Shown piece by piece: positions 19,862 to 29,475 of a stretch of 64,000 bases of DNA. A program made the translations under genes and the position numbers. The notes below the pieces were generated by a model. That model searched no databases. It worked only from the letters and a program-made list of their open reading frames with translations, and was not told where the DNA came from. This DNA comes from Carposina sasakii (Eukaryota; Arthropoda; Insecta; Lepidoptera; Carposinidae): the NCBI GenBank assembly GCA_014607495.2, contig CP053156.1, positions 2,604,001 through 2,668,000 on the forward strand. Direction: 5' to 3'. The stretch's first letter is position 1, and every line of letters begins with the position of its first letter.

Positions 19862-22575
19862 GCTCGCTCAGGATCCTGTACTGGAACCCAGGCGGTATCA
19901 AGGAAAAACTCCATGACTTGAGGACCGCGGTTTCAGTACAGGACATTCACGTGGTCCTCCTGGGTGAGACGAAGCTCCGTCCAGAGACGGCGATTACGTT
20001 GCCCAACTTCTTCGTGTACAGAAGAGACGAGGTGTCCCCTGTGTCCAATACGGCATACAGGGGCACCGCGGTTTTGATCCGCAGGGATTTTGTGCACGAG
20101 GAGTTGGACCTACCGCCGTTTCAGAAAACCCGCTCTATCGGGGTAAAAGTTTTTAGCAACGGACGGGCGTGGCACCTGTACGCAGCGTACAGGCCGCCCG
20201 AAGGCACCTTCCTGGCATCGGATCTTGACGCCGTGTTTGTGGGGGACACGCCGACGCTGTTGATTGGCGACCTGAACGCCAAACACGCGGCGTGGCACTC
20301 CCGAACAACAACCGCGGCAGGTAGAGCCCTGCTTTCTGCAGCAGAGGGGCGTAGCTGCGCTGTGATAGGTCCACTCACGGCGACTCACGTCCCGACAGAA
20401 GCCCGACATAGGCCTGATGTCCTGGACATAGTAGTTCACAAGAACCTACCGGCGCCAGTATCCGTGGAAGTGTTATATGAGATAACTTCGTCTCAGCACT
20501 TCCCGATACTGGTGTCGGTATCAACCCGGGCCGTCTCTGTTCCGCCCCGTTCACCGGGACGCAGAACGGCCTGGGATAAAGTTCAGGGCATCATGGCGAA
20601 CTATCATCTCCCACCTGTCCATAGCGCCGAGGACGTAGAGTCCGCAGCTACGAGTTTCACAGCGCAGCTCAAGGAGGCTATAGACTCGGCCAGCTCTACC
20701 TTAAGCTCAAGGTCCGCACGTCGTGACGATCTACCGGCGGGCATAAAGAGAGATCTCCATGAGAAGAGGCGGCTAGCGCGCCTGTGGGCGCGCTCTCGCT
20801 GCCCCTCGGTCAAGAGAGACCTCAACGCTCTCTCAGCGAAGGTGTCCGATGAGGTTCGTGCTTTTCGGGGCGCCTGCTGGGAAAAAGTTCTAGACCGTGC
20901 CCGTGAGGATAACACATGCCTTTATAGGCTAAACCGGCAGCTAACAAAAGCCAGGCTGCCGGTTTGTCCTATAATAGATCCCACGGGCACTTACAATTTC
21001 ACCGCCGAGTCGCGAGCTAGAGTGCTCGCGGAACACTTGGCGGTACAATTCACCCCACATCCTCCCAGCAGCGCTCCGAGAATCATGGAGTTTCATCGGA
21101 CGACCGAGGAGGCAGTCTCTGACTTCATGTCAGCGCCGGTCCCGCCTCTCAGCGGAGACTCTTTTATTTCGCCCGCCGAAGTTGCGAGTGAGGTTCGCAG
21201 GATGAACCCTCGCAAAGCACCCGGACATGACCTCATTCCAGTCATGGCATTGAAGTACCTACCTAGGAGAGGATTCGCTTGTCTAGCCCGGCTCTTCAAT
21301 GGAGTGCTACGTACTGGCCACTTTCCTGACCTCTGGAAAGTCGGTAGAGTCGTAGCGCTACCAAAGCCGGGCAAAGACAAGCGTTACCCGGCCAACTACC
21401 GCCCCATCACCATCCTGTCCAACATCGCCAAGTTGTTTGAGCGTCTATTGTTGCAGCGCCTGAAGCCGTATGTTTCGCTACGCGAGGAACAGTACGGCTT
21501 CAGAGACGCGCACTCTACGACGCTTCAACTTGTGCGTGTGTTGGACCATTTAGCAGTAGAGCGGAACCACAAGAGGTACACGGTTGGAGTCTTTCTCGAT
21601 ATGGAGAAGGCCTTCGACCGTGTGTGGCATCCAGGTCTACTGCGCAAGCTCATTGGCCAGGGACTGCCGCCGGCCCTCATAAGAATCGTCGCGTCATTTC
21701 TAAATGACCGGCGGTTCTTTGTAGGGGTGGAAAACGCGAGTTCGCAACTCCACCCCATATTGGCCGGCGTCCCTCAAGGCAGTTGCCTCTCCCCGGTCTT
21801 GTATGCCATCTACACAGATGACATACCGACCGTAAAGGTGGTCTTCCCATGGGAATTTGAAGGCATGTTGGCACTGTACGCGGACGATAGCGCGTACTTT
21901 GCCACATCGCGCAGCTCCCCACTGGCGGTGGATCAAATGCAAAGGGTCCTCAATCTTCTTCCGGATTGGCTTGACAGATGGCGGATGTCGGCCAATCCGG
22001 CAAAGACCGTTGCCCTGCTGACGGGTCAGCAGCGAGAGCTCCCTCCCAGGCTCACGCTTCGAGGGCAGCCGATAGCCTGGCAGAATACTGTCAGGTATCT
22101 AGGCTGCCAAATCGATCGTGGGTTGCGGATGACTGGGATGGTTGAGCACGTGCTGCGCAGCGCGAAGACCGCGCGCGCCCTGCTGCGGCCTGTCATGCAG
22201 TCCACGCTTCCCCTCCGAACCAGGCTGACCATGTACAAGTTATATGTTCGGCCGCGTCTCACGTACGCGGCCCCGGCCTGGTTCCAACTTTGCTCTGTTT
22301 CAAACAGAAAGAGGATTGAGGCCTTGCAGAGCTCCACCCTCCGCAACATTGCGAGGGCCGGGCGGTACGTCCGTAATGACGTCATCGCTCGGGACCTCAA
22401 AATGACGAAAGTGGAGCAATTCGTGGCCCGAATGGCGCGTCGCATGTTCGACCGCGCCGACAACGGGCCGCACGCCCATCTCCGCGGGCTAGCTCCGCTT
22501 CATGCGAGGCCGCCAGACGGCCGCCCACAGCCGAGGGAGCTGTTGAGTATCCCACTCGACAGCGATGCCGGGTAA
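19819..22575 (+). CDS. LINE ORF2, endonuclease-reverse transcriptase
   Basis: The open frame runs from 19819, in the -1 frame relative to ORF1, and has no ATG before the endonuclease begins (LYWNPGG at 19876-19896). The first reasonable start is therefore unclear; re-initiation or frameshifting from ORF1 is possible. An APE-type endonuclease follows (ETKL, then LIGDLNAKHAAW, then SSQHFPI). Reverse transcriptase has LPKPGKDKR, FLDMEKAFDRVW, GVPQGSCLSPVLY and catalytic YADD near 21877-21888. The protein is about 918 residues. Oddity: the usual SDH motif at the endonuclease end reads SQH. No stop or frameshift interrupts the frame. It acts by target-primed reverse transcription. Confidence 0.88.
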   Translation, partial: GSVPAFTSVRTDSVGSLRILYWNPGGIKEKLHDLRTAVSVQDIHVVLLGETKLRPETAITLPNFFVYRRDEVSPVSNTAYRGTAVLIRRDFVHEELDLPPFQKTRSIGVKVFSNGRAWHLYAAYRPPEGTFLASDLDAVFVGDTPTLLIGDLNAKHAAWHSRTTTAAGRALLSAAEGRSCAVIGPLTATHVPTEARHRPDVLDIVVHKNLPAPVSVEVLYEITSSQHFPILVSVSTRAVSVPPRSPGRRTAWDKVQGIMANYHLPPVHSAEDVESAATSFTAQLKEAIDSASSTLSSRSARRDDLPAGIKRDLHEKRRLARLWARSRCPSVKRDLNALSAKVSDEVRAFRGACWEKVLDRAREDNTCLYRLNRQLTKARLPVCPIIDPTGTYNFTAESRARVLAEHLAVQFTPHPPSSAPRIMEFHRTTEEAVSDFMSAPVPPLSGDSFISPAEVASEVRRMNPRKAPGHDLIPVMALKYLPRRGFACLARLFNGVLRTGHFPDLWKVGRVVALPKPGKDKRYPANYRPITILSNIAKLFERLLLQRLKPYVSLREEQYGFRDAHSTTLQLVRVLDHLAVERNHKRYTVGVFLDMEKAFDRVWHPGLLRKLIGQGLPPALIRIVASFLNDRRFFVGVENASSQLHPILAGVPQGSCLSPVLYAIYTDDIPTVKVVFPWEFEGMLALYADDSAYFATSRSSPLAVDQMQRVLNLLPDWLDRWRMSANPAKTVALLTGQQRELPPRLTLRGQPIAWQNTVRYLGCQIDRGLRMTGMVEHVLRSAKTARALLRPVMQSTLPLRTRLTMYKLYVRPRLTYAAPAWFQLCSVSNRKRIEALQSSTLRNIARAGRYVRNDVIARDLKMTKVEQFVARMARRMFDRADNGPHAHLRGLAPLHARPPDGRPQPRELLSIPLDSDAG

Positions 22576-23545
22576 TACCGGATTTGACCTACTGACACCG
22601 GACTGACCTACATGTGGGCGCAATGCGATTGTCTCGTCGACCATATGCGCCTACAACTATGTACATAGTTTTTCTGCCCTGGTGGCACATATTAAATTGT
22701 GATGTCCCTTTTCTACTGTCCGTCCCTAGTCTATATATTGTATATAATAGTTTTGTTTTCTCTGTTAGTCTAATCTCTCGGTAGGGCGGCGGCAGCAGGC
22801 AGGGGTGTCGATCGGCCGAGGGCGGGGTAAAGTCTCCTCGTCACCGACCGATCGGCGGATCTACCCGGCCATGTCTGCCTGCCGTCCTACCGAAAAATGT
22901 GTCGTCCCATTTCTTTTAGAGTGCATGGGCATTCCCCCATGCACTCAATATAATGTATAGTTTTGTCCTTCGCTGCCTCGGTGACTAAGCCGAGGCAGCG
23001 CGGCCTCCGGCCGCTAATAGTGACCGGCGCGCTGTCGCGCGCCGAGACTTTGCCCGGGCACAGGGGCATCCCTAAGGCCCGTAACCCGAAGCGCGCTAGC
23101 GCGCGCTTAGGAAGACCCCCCTAGCCGCTCACCAAATGTTGCCCCCTTTGTCGCTCCGTGCGTGCGGCCGTTTCAGGGGGCCCATGAAATGAGTCGGCGA
23201 GTCACCGCCTGCCACCAAACAATTATGAGACTTGGTTGTAATGGCAGGCGTCTGTTAGTCTCCTTAAATAGCCCAGTTACCCAACCCCACCCAACATTCA
23301 GCCCCATAGCCCATGACCTTTGTTTCCATCGCATGACATAGATCTGCACTCCAATAGTCTTGCACATGGCGGGGACCATCGCCGGATGTATCATATTGTG
23401 GTATCCGCCATGTGTATCCCACACAATATTAAAGTTCTCTAAAAAGGGCCTCTACATCTTGGCCACGGCCCGATGCACGCCTCTCAAAGGACCGGGACTC
23501 TGTAGTCCCGAGAATTTAAACAGAGATATAATAATAATAAAGTAA
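22576..23545 (+). other. 3' region of the LINE with stem-loops
   Basis: This GC-rich stretch contains several self-complementary segments: a long imperfect hairpin over about 22778-22895, CGCTGCCTCGG paired with CCGAGGCAGCG at 22971-23000, TGCATGGG/CCCATGCA near 22925, and CGGGACT/AGTCCCG at about 23493-23511 near the tail. Such structures often serve reverse-transcriptase recognition in LINEs; that role is inferred here. Short open frames in the region show no known domain. Confidence 0.6.
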
Positions 23546-23846
23546 AGTAGATAAGTTATATTTTGATTACTTGTGATGTGAATCTAGTGCGTGTGCATGG
23601 TTTTGCACGCAGGTAAGCTGAGTAAAACTTTAGCCGGAATACGATCTTTTCATGGGGTAAGTTGTTTCTGCAATAATTTTTCATTTTGACTAACTTTACA
23701 CTTGTTCTTGAGGATTTTGCCGACGTTTCCATTCATCATCATCATTATCATCCATCATAAATTCAGAAATTATTTACTAAAGACAATGGCTGTATGGGCT
23801 TAGTTCCCATTGCCTTTCCTTCGGGATAAACTAAACAAAAAAAAAA
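23546..23846 (+). mobile_element. Poly(A) retroposon copy F, 3' part
   Basis: It resumes the body of the family at GTAGATAAGTTATATTTTG and ends in GATAAACTAA plus an A run, followed by TCACATCTAGG at 23847-23857. About 15 nt of the family sequence are missing at the junction with the 5' part. Confidence 0.75.
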
Positions 23847-23857
23847 TCACATCTAGG

Positions 23858-24604
23858 GTTGCCACACATACTTTATAATAAAGTGTTGTACGTTATTTCA
23901 GGTTATTGTACTTTATGAGAACAATTTTGATTTCTTTTGAGATTTTGAAAAGTTTAGTCTTAAGTAGGGCCGGTAGATCCGTCCGGGCTTCCCCGGATTT
24001 GTCCTAGTTTGGAGAGCGTCCGGGCGGGAAACCTGGACACTTTTTATGCCAGGGAAAATCTGATTAACTTGATAGAATGGAATGTTTTGCAATAAATTAC
24101 GCTAGACATGGGTCGTGCTTGACGATTTGCGTACCAGGGCTTCAAAGTACGTCCATCAATTCGTACCAGGGCTAAAAACCAGTTCATAGTAAAAAAAAAT
24201 TGCCGCCCCGATCTGCGTATCCTGCTCTATATATCTGGGATATACTCGTAGTTACCGCCGCCGTATCAATGATACGGGGCCACTGATATAACATGACTAA
24301 AGATTTTGTCTAAAGATTTGTCTATTGCTATGTGTACCTAAGCAAAAATATAGATTCTCGTGTGAGATTAATAAAATACTAAAATATGGGTAGTTATAGT
24401 AAAAATACTTCACAAGAAATAATCGAGGCTTTAACAGTAACAAAATTGTAAACAATTCTCGTTCGCTTGGTTGTGGTTATAACTCATAACTACTCATAAG
24501 TGATAAGCAATAGGTACATGACCCAAGAAAACATGAAACAAGTAAACACTGATAAGCGAGCAGCCAATTTAAATAACCTATCTCGAGAATTTTTTGTATA
24601 TTAT
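23858..24604. other. Spacer with repeat fragments
   Basis: A GTCCGGGC-rich segment near 23960-24060 resembles the CCGG-rich repeat at 27740. Otherwise no gene is seen. Confidence 0.35.
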
Positions 24605-24985
24605 TTCAGACTAGTAGACGCCCGCGACTCCGTCCGCGTGGACTACAGAAAAAACAAAATGTCGAAATTATCCATGATAAAAACATTTTCCCGAGATAAG
24701 AAGTAGCCTATTTAAGTGGGACCTCACAATATATTCCTGAAAACTGCATCGAAATCGGTTCAGCCGTTTCTGAGATTAGCGTGCACAAACGCACAGACAA
24801 ACCGACAAACAGACAAAAAATTCATATTTCTTTTTGTATATTATATGTGCAATAAAGAATAAGAATAAGAAAAATTCATTATTTTGGGTACTATTGCGTT
24901 GATAAAGGTCTCCTATAATATTTTTTCTCATATATCTTCCATGTACAGCAGCGATCCGTTACATTTTTATTATTATTATTTTTAT
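24605..24985 (+). repeat. Lepidopteran LINE/SINE 3' segment
   Basis: The segment contains ACGCCCGCGACTCCGTCCGCG, TTTTCCCGAGATAAGAAGTAG and ATCGGTTCAGCCGTTTCTGAG, and then a tail shared with 54799-54895. It is a copy of a very abundant lepidopteran repeat. The 68-codon frame across it is not a gene. Confidence 0.6.
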
Positions 24986-24989
24986 TAAT

Positions 24990-25142
24990 TAAATGTAACA
25001 AAAGGGGTAGGTATGTTAAGCGAAAAGCTATGTAAATAGCCCACTAAAAGGAACCTATCCACAAAGTTTTGGACTCGAAATCACATGTTTATTTTTCCAG
25101 ATAGTATGGAGAATTCCTAAACAACTCAGGAATGTTCATATA
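24990..25142. mobile_element. TGTAAC-ended foldback MITE, left half
   Basis: Matches the left half of the complete copy at 55552-55811 (TGTAACAAAAGG, TTAAGCGAAAAGCTATGTAAAT, AATCACATGTTTATTTTTC). It stops at TTCATATA, exactly where the pogo-like element begins. The right half lies at 26882-26993. Confidence 0.7.
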
Positions 25143-25588
25143 GGGGAGATTAGCCCAAAACGGGTGGCCCGCCTAACGGGTAAGTAGTTATACGCTTTTA
25201 CGTCATCTTGAGTGTCAATGTGTGTGAGTGCAGAGAGCTGTAACCACTGAATAGTCAATCAGTTCCGCTAGGGCGCTGAAGTCGCGACACGGCGTAGGTG
25301 TGTGTGTCTAAATGGGATTTTGTTAGAAAAAAGCAGGTAAGTCTTTGAAATTAGTCAAAAATGTTAATCATATCCCATTGTTGTTATTAACATTTTAATT
25401 TTGCTCTATCTAACTGTGGATTCCATAATTTTTGTTGTTTCACCTTAATGTTATGTTTACTTTATTTAACAAGGTACTCTCGGGCAAAACGGGTAGGGCA
25501 AAACGGGTATCCGTCTTACCCCTACCCGTTTTGCCTGGAATAATTTTTAATTAAATGATAGTGTTTTCTTTTCAGATGGTCAATAATA

Positions 25589-25903
25589 CAGGAGATTTTT
25601 GGTCGTCAACGTTTCGAAAACTACGCCTCATCATCACGATATTTTTCTCCATGGAAGCATACCTGGGAAGTGTCTGGTTTCCAAAATATTAGGGTCCAAA
25701 GTTGAGTAAATAGACTGCGTTTTCTGCATAAATGCACATAGACGCGCGTAGCAGGATTTTTCACGATAATTAATATCTGTCTATAACTAACATAAACACT
25801 AGACACTATAAATTTTGCACGATCAAGTTTAAATCATCCAGCATTTTTTTTGGCATAAACTTACTTATTTCATGTATAGAATACGTTAAAGGTGGCCATC
25901 CTG
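25589..25903 (+). mobile_element. CAGGATG-ended MITE, copy 2
   Basis: About 315 bp, from CAGGAGATTTTTGGTCGTC to GGCCATCCTG, flanked by TA. It has small internal deletions relative to copies 1 and 5. Confidence 0.75.
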
Positions 25904-25912
25904 TATATAAGA

Positions 25913-26152
25913 AAAACAGCGTGCATTGTGGAGTGAGCCCACTATGAAATTAGCAATGAAGCTAATTATCTTCGGTATCTGCTGCCGCGAAGAAGTATGG
26001 GCTTACGCTGCCTACTTTGCAGCGACATATTAAAAAGGGAAGTTCGACTTGGAAGCATCGGCTGTGTTTAATGTCGATCAAGAGAAAGAATTGCTGGATA
26101 TGTATCAAGGTGGAGGTCTTTTTTATGGTCTAACTAAAAAAGAGGTTTAGAA
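25913..26152 (+). pseudogene. pogo-like transposase N-terminal remnant
   Basis: The reading resembles the psq-type helix-turn-helix of pogo/jerky transposases. RALWSEPTMKLAMK appears in one frame, TLPTLQRHIKKG in a second and VFNVDQEKELLD followed by GLTKKEV in a third. The order fits the family start: a W-x2-x2-M/L-x2-A helix, the P-x2-TL-x-RH recognition helix, then an E-x-EL linker. At least two frameshifts and a stop break it, and nothing of the DDE core follows. It is cut off by MITE copies on both sides. Confidence in the family is moderate, from pattern only. Confidence 0.6.
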
Positions 26153-26270
26153 CTTGTATACCGATACATACTGCTTAAAAATTAAATAAAAGATATAAAT
26201 AAATAATATTAAATAAAAAATAATAAAATAAAAATAAAAATAATTTGTTACTTAAGTTTTGTGATGAATA

Positions 26271-26582
26271 CAGGATGTTTTTTTGTGGCCACCATTAACG
26301 AAGGGTACGTACTCTATACATCAAATAGAGTAAGTTTATGCAAAAAAATGCTTCCTTGATCGTGCGAAATTTATACTAGTGTTTATGTAGTTTTTTTATA
26401 GACAGATATTAATTATTTTCGTGAAAAATCCTGCTACGCGCGTCTATGTGCATTTATACAGAAAAACGCAGTCTATTTACTCAACTTGGACCGTAATATT
26501 TTAAACCACACACACACAAAAATGATCGTGATGATGAGGAGATTCGTAGTTTTCGGGAACGTTAACGACAAAAATCATCCTG
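26271..26582 (-). mobile_element. CAGGATG-ended MITE, copy 3
   Basis: An inverted copy about 312 bp long, flanked by TA. It begins CAGGATGTTTTTTTGTGGCC and ends AAAATCATCCTG. A (CA)n replacement near 26508 differs from the other copies. Confidence 0.75.
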
Positions 26583-26881
26583 TATATAGTGTAATAGTGA
26601 TGTTTTTTATTTTTATACTTATTAAGTCATTAGAATATATATCACAACATGCGTACCTGTTTTGCCCTAGGCTTACCTTTACCCGCCCGAGGGGGTTAGT
26701 TTTGGCCAATATGCGGGCATTTGGAGACCTTTTATATTTTTCATACAAACTAAATATATTTCCAATAGTGTTTTATTTATTACTTTGATAAATATCTGTG
26801 TATAAATAAATAACTAAGAATCAAAGTGAACTCGACATTTTTTTTACATTCTCGCTTAGCTTACCCGTTTTAGGCCCTTCC

Positions 26882-26993
26882 TAATCTTGAAAAATAAACA
26901 TGTGATTTCGAGTCTCAAATTCTGGAAATAGGTTCTCTATAGTGGGTTGATTACATGGCTTTTCGCTTAATATACCCTTTCTGTTACACCCTG
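26882..26993. mobile_element. TGTAAC-ended foldback MITE, right half
   Basis: It continues the MITE interrupted at 25142 and ends CTGTTACACCCTG followed by TA. Together with 24990-25142 it reconstitutes one element of about 265 bp. Confidence 0.7.
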
Positions 26994-27215
26994 TATGAGA
27001 TAAGATCATATACGTTCATGGATGTAGGGGACAAGTCGTAGGTACTCGTAGATATACCTAGATAAAGATAGGTCGCAGGAATTTATAGGCGAATAGAAAG
27101 AAAGTGGACTGTATAATAATTCAAATTACTAATTGGGCTAATTAACTAGGTACGGAAACAATTCTCGGAACTTATGTGGGTCGCCTCACTGATGCAGGTA
27201 GTAACTCATAACACC
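26994..27215. other. Spacer
   Basis: No gene or repeat was recognised. Confidence 0.35.
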
Positions 27216-27221
27216 ACTCAC

Positions 27222-27500
27222 CTTCGTCATCCGGTGCTGGCTACTGCTGCTTCCAGGGCCCTGGTCTCGAAGTCTCGCCTTCCCAGTTAGCGAATTAAGG
27301 TTGTGTATCCGTCTTGTGTAGGTAAGTCGAGGGTGCACGGCATACGCGAAGTCGCGGTCGCGAATATAATGACGCGAACGTAGTGTCGGCCGGTCGAATT
27401 GCAAGTGCGAGCGGCTGGCGAACGCGGTCACACCGAATAAATACGAATGCGGGTAGTATTATAATGTTACTACACCGCCAGCCTGCGAGTACCCACATAA
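27222..27500 (-). other. Candidate host first exon and CpG-rich leader
   Basis: On the minus strand a CpG-rich stretch of about 270 bp ends in CACCGG-ATG-ACG-AAG followed directly by GTGAGT (27216-27221), a consensus splice donor. This is the pattern of a 5' UTR with three start codons' worth of coding sequence before intron 1. The gene body would lie to the left. Upstream ATGs near 27500 weaken the case. No downstream exon was recognised in the window. Confidence 0.3.
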
Positions 27501-27724
27501 GCATCCGAAAAGAAAATAAAGGGGAGCGTACATTCGCCAAACGGTAGATATTACCGAACAATGGATAAGATAGATATTATTATGATGTCTTCAGTATTGA
27601 TATTGGCCGTTAGTCACAAGAGCGGCTGAAAGCAATCAGGCGGGTCTTGGTAATCCAAATGAAAATGTTAAAATGTTATTGTGAGTAGTTACAGTACAAT
27701 TTATCGATTCTGTGATGTACCTAA

Positions 27725-27850
27725 ACAGAATAGAATCGGAACTAGAGTTGCCAGGGGTCCGGATAAAGCCGGACTCAGGCTTTTTGGTCGTGTGTCCGGC
27801 CAAAAATAACGATGTCCGGCCTGTCCGGCTTTTGGCAGGCTTTTCATCAA
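27725..27850. repeat. CCGG-rich dispersed repeat
   Basis: It begins GTTGCCAGGGGTCCGG and contains several TCCGGC units. A related segment lies near 23960-24060 in other orientation. Confidence 0.35.
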
Positions 27851-29475
27851 GCGCGGATCCATAGGGTCATGAGGCTCATGACCACCCCCTGGGGCTTAGG
27901 CCAGCTTAGACAATGCAATAATTTTACAACCGACAGCGAAGATCGTAAAGTTATCGAAATATTTCCACCAACAGCGGTCACGTCATTTAGTCAACGCGTT
28001 AAATTCCTATTTGAGGAAATGTTTTCATAATCTTGCGAACTTCGTGGTCACAATGTCTAAACTCCCTGGACGGACAGGTTTCTACTAACTCTAAAAAGTC
28101 TAATAGCAGTGTCAAGTTTAGTTGTGTGTCTAGATACACTTACAGTTAAAAATATGAATATTTTTGTAAAGAAGAATATGCTACTTATTATTACAAAATT
28201 TTGCGCTGACGCTGTTGTTAATTGTTATCTGATATGGCCTCTCGCTTACACGAAGACTTTGCCAATTCTGTTAAAATTAAATATAACGATTATATTTAGA
28301 ACCCATCTCATGTCTTAGCAATGGTCACAAATTCTCGGTAGAGCTTAAATTTTCAAGAAGTACCTAGGTAATAGACAACTTAAGTATGTGAGTTACCTAC
28401 GTGCTAAATATCAGAATCAATTTCGCGCTCGCTCCGCTCGCGCATCTTTGATGTATGTATTTAATTTATTATTTAATTTAATGTTTATTTATTTGGAAAA
28501 ACAAACAGTACACATTAAAATAATAGCTTGTAAAATAACTAAAACCATTAATATGTTTCCGCATATAAAATCACCATACCTCGTGGATAACTGGAGATAT
28601 TAGCGATTTTATATGTCGTGCTGTATGCAAAATTACATGCTGAAATTGTGCACTAATATTTAAAATAATATTAACTAAATTTTTTTTTTTTTTTAATTTC
28701 TTTAAATCACCTGCTTATAATATACTTGGATGATCTCTCTCGTCGAACTACGTCGATATACGGGATCAGCTAGAGATGTCCATTTTTCGGGTTTTTCCGA
28801 ACACTGTAAAGCGCTATAAAAGCAGTCTGCATTTAGCTATTTAGACAGGTACGTAAGATGATAGGTGTAAGTAACCAATGAATGAGGTTTAATAATAGAA
28901 TCCTTTCTGTGGTCTGAGGACGTTACCTAAGTGGGTAGGTAGCTACTTTTTTCCGTAGGTGGACACATTAATGTATAGGGTTCTCATTGTATGTACCTAG
29001 GTAAGTACAGATAAGTATCTAATCTATCTAATAAGCGTCTCATATTGTTTAACGTCATGTATAGACCACCTACCTACTTTTTTATAGATTCCAGTAGGTT
29101 AGGTACTTACTTGGGTAACTAGGTATGTCCCTATTTGCCATTGGCCCTTAATAATGTTTGAGGCAACTACTAATTTTCGGCTCTCACATAACTTGATCCA
29201 GATGGGATCAAGGGTTTAGCAGGCCCAATATATCCCAGTTTCCCGATGAGGAACTCCCTTAATCTCGTTACTTCTTGAAAATCGGCAATTTGTCGGCCTA
29301 GCCGAGTCATCTCAATTAGTATTCTACGCCCGTTGTACCAATATTGGAAGAGTTGACAGTGTCCTCGGCCGCGGCCTCGTCAACGTATTAGGTAAGAGAC
29401 ATTTTTTGATACATATCGAAGAGAAATCTAAAAATATTGTAATTTCGTTTTTTGCTACCTGCCATACGTACCATA
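27851..29475. other. AT-rich stretch without recognised gene
   Basis: Frames of 66-72 codons occur but show no family features. A T16 run lies at about 28680. GCGCTCGCTCCGCTCGCGC near 28425 is a common lepidopteran CpG motif. Confidence 0.4.

Larger units (their letters stand above)
16433..23545 (+). mobile_element. Full-length Jockey-clade LINE
   Basis: About 7.1 kb with a long GC-rich 5' region, ORF1, ORF2, a structured 3' region and a short (ATA)n tail. Both main frames are open with no internal stops, so this may be an autonomous copy. GC content is far above that of the flanking DNA. It lies between (AAT)n runs, which blur its target duplication. Confidence 0.85.
25143..26881. mobile_element. 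Degenerate pogo-like DNA transposon nest
   Basis: This 1.74-kb block is inserted at a TA inside a foldback MITE (TA at 25141-25142 and 26882-26883). Its ends are imperfect inverted repeats, GCCCAAAACGGGT on the left and ACCCGTTTTAGGC on the right. Further internal ACCCGTTTTGCC motifs lie near 25485-25545 and 26660. Inside lie a transposase remnant (25913-26152) and two CAGGATG MITEs in opposite orientation. The TA duplication agrees with the pogo/Tc1-mariner superfamily. Confidence 0.65.

Noticed and set aside
17836..22463. Many minus-strand frames of 60-145 codons
   Set aside because: They are shadows of the GC-rich LINE ORF1 and ORF2 and show no family features.
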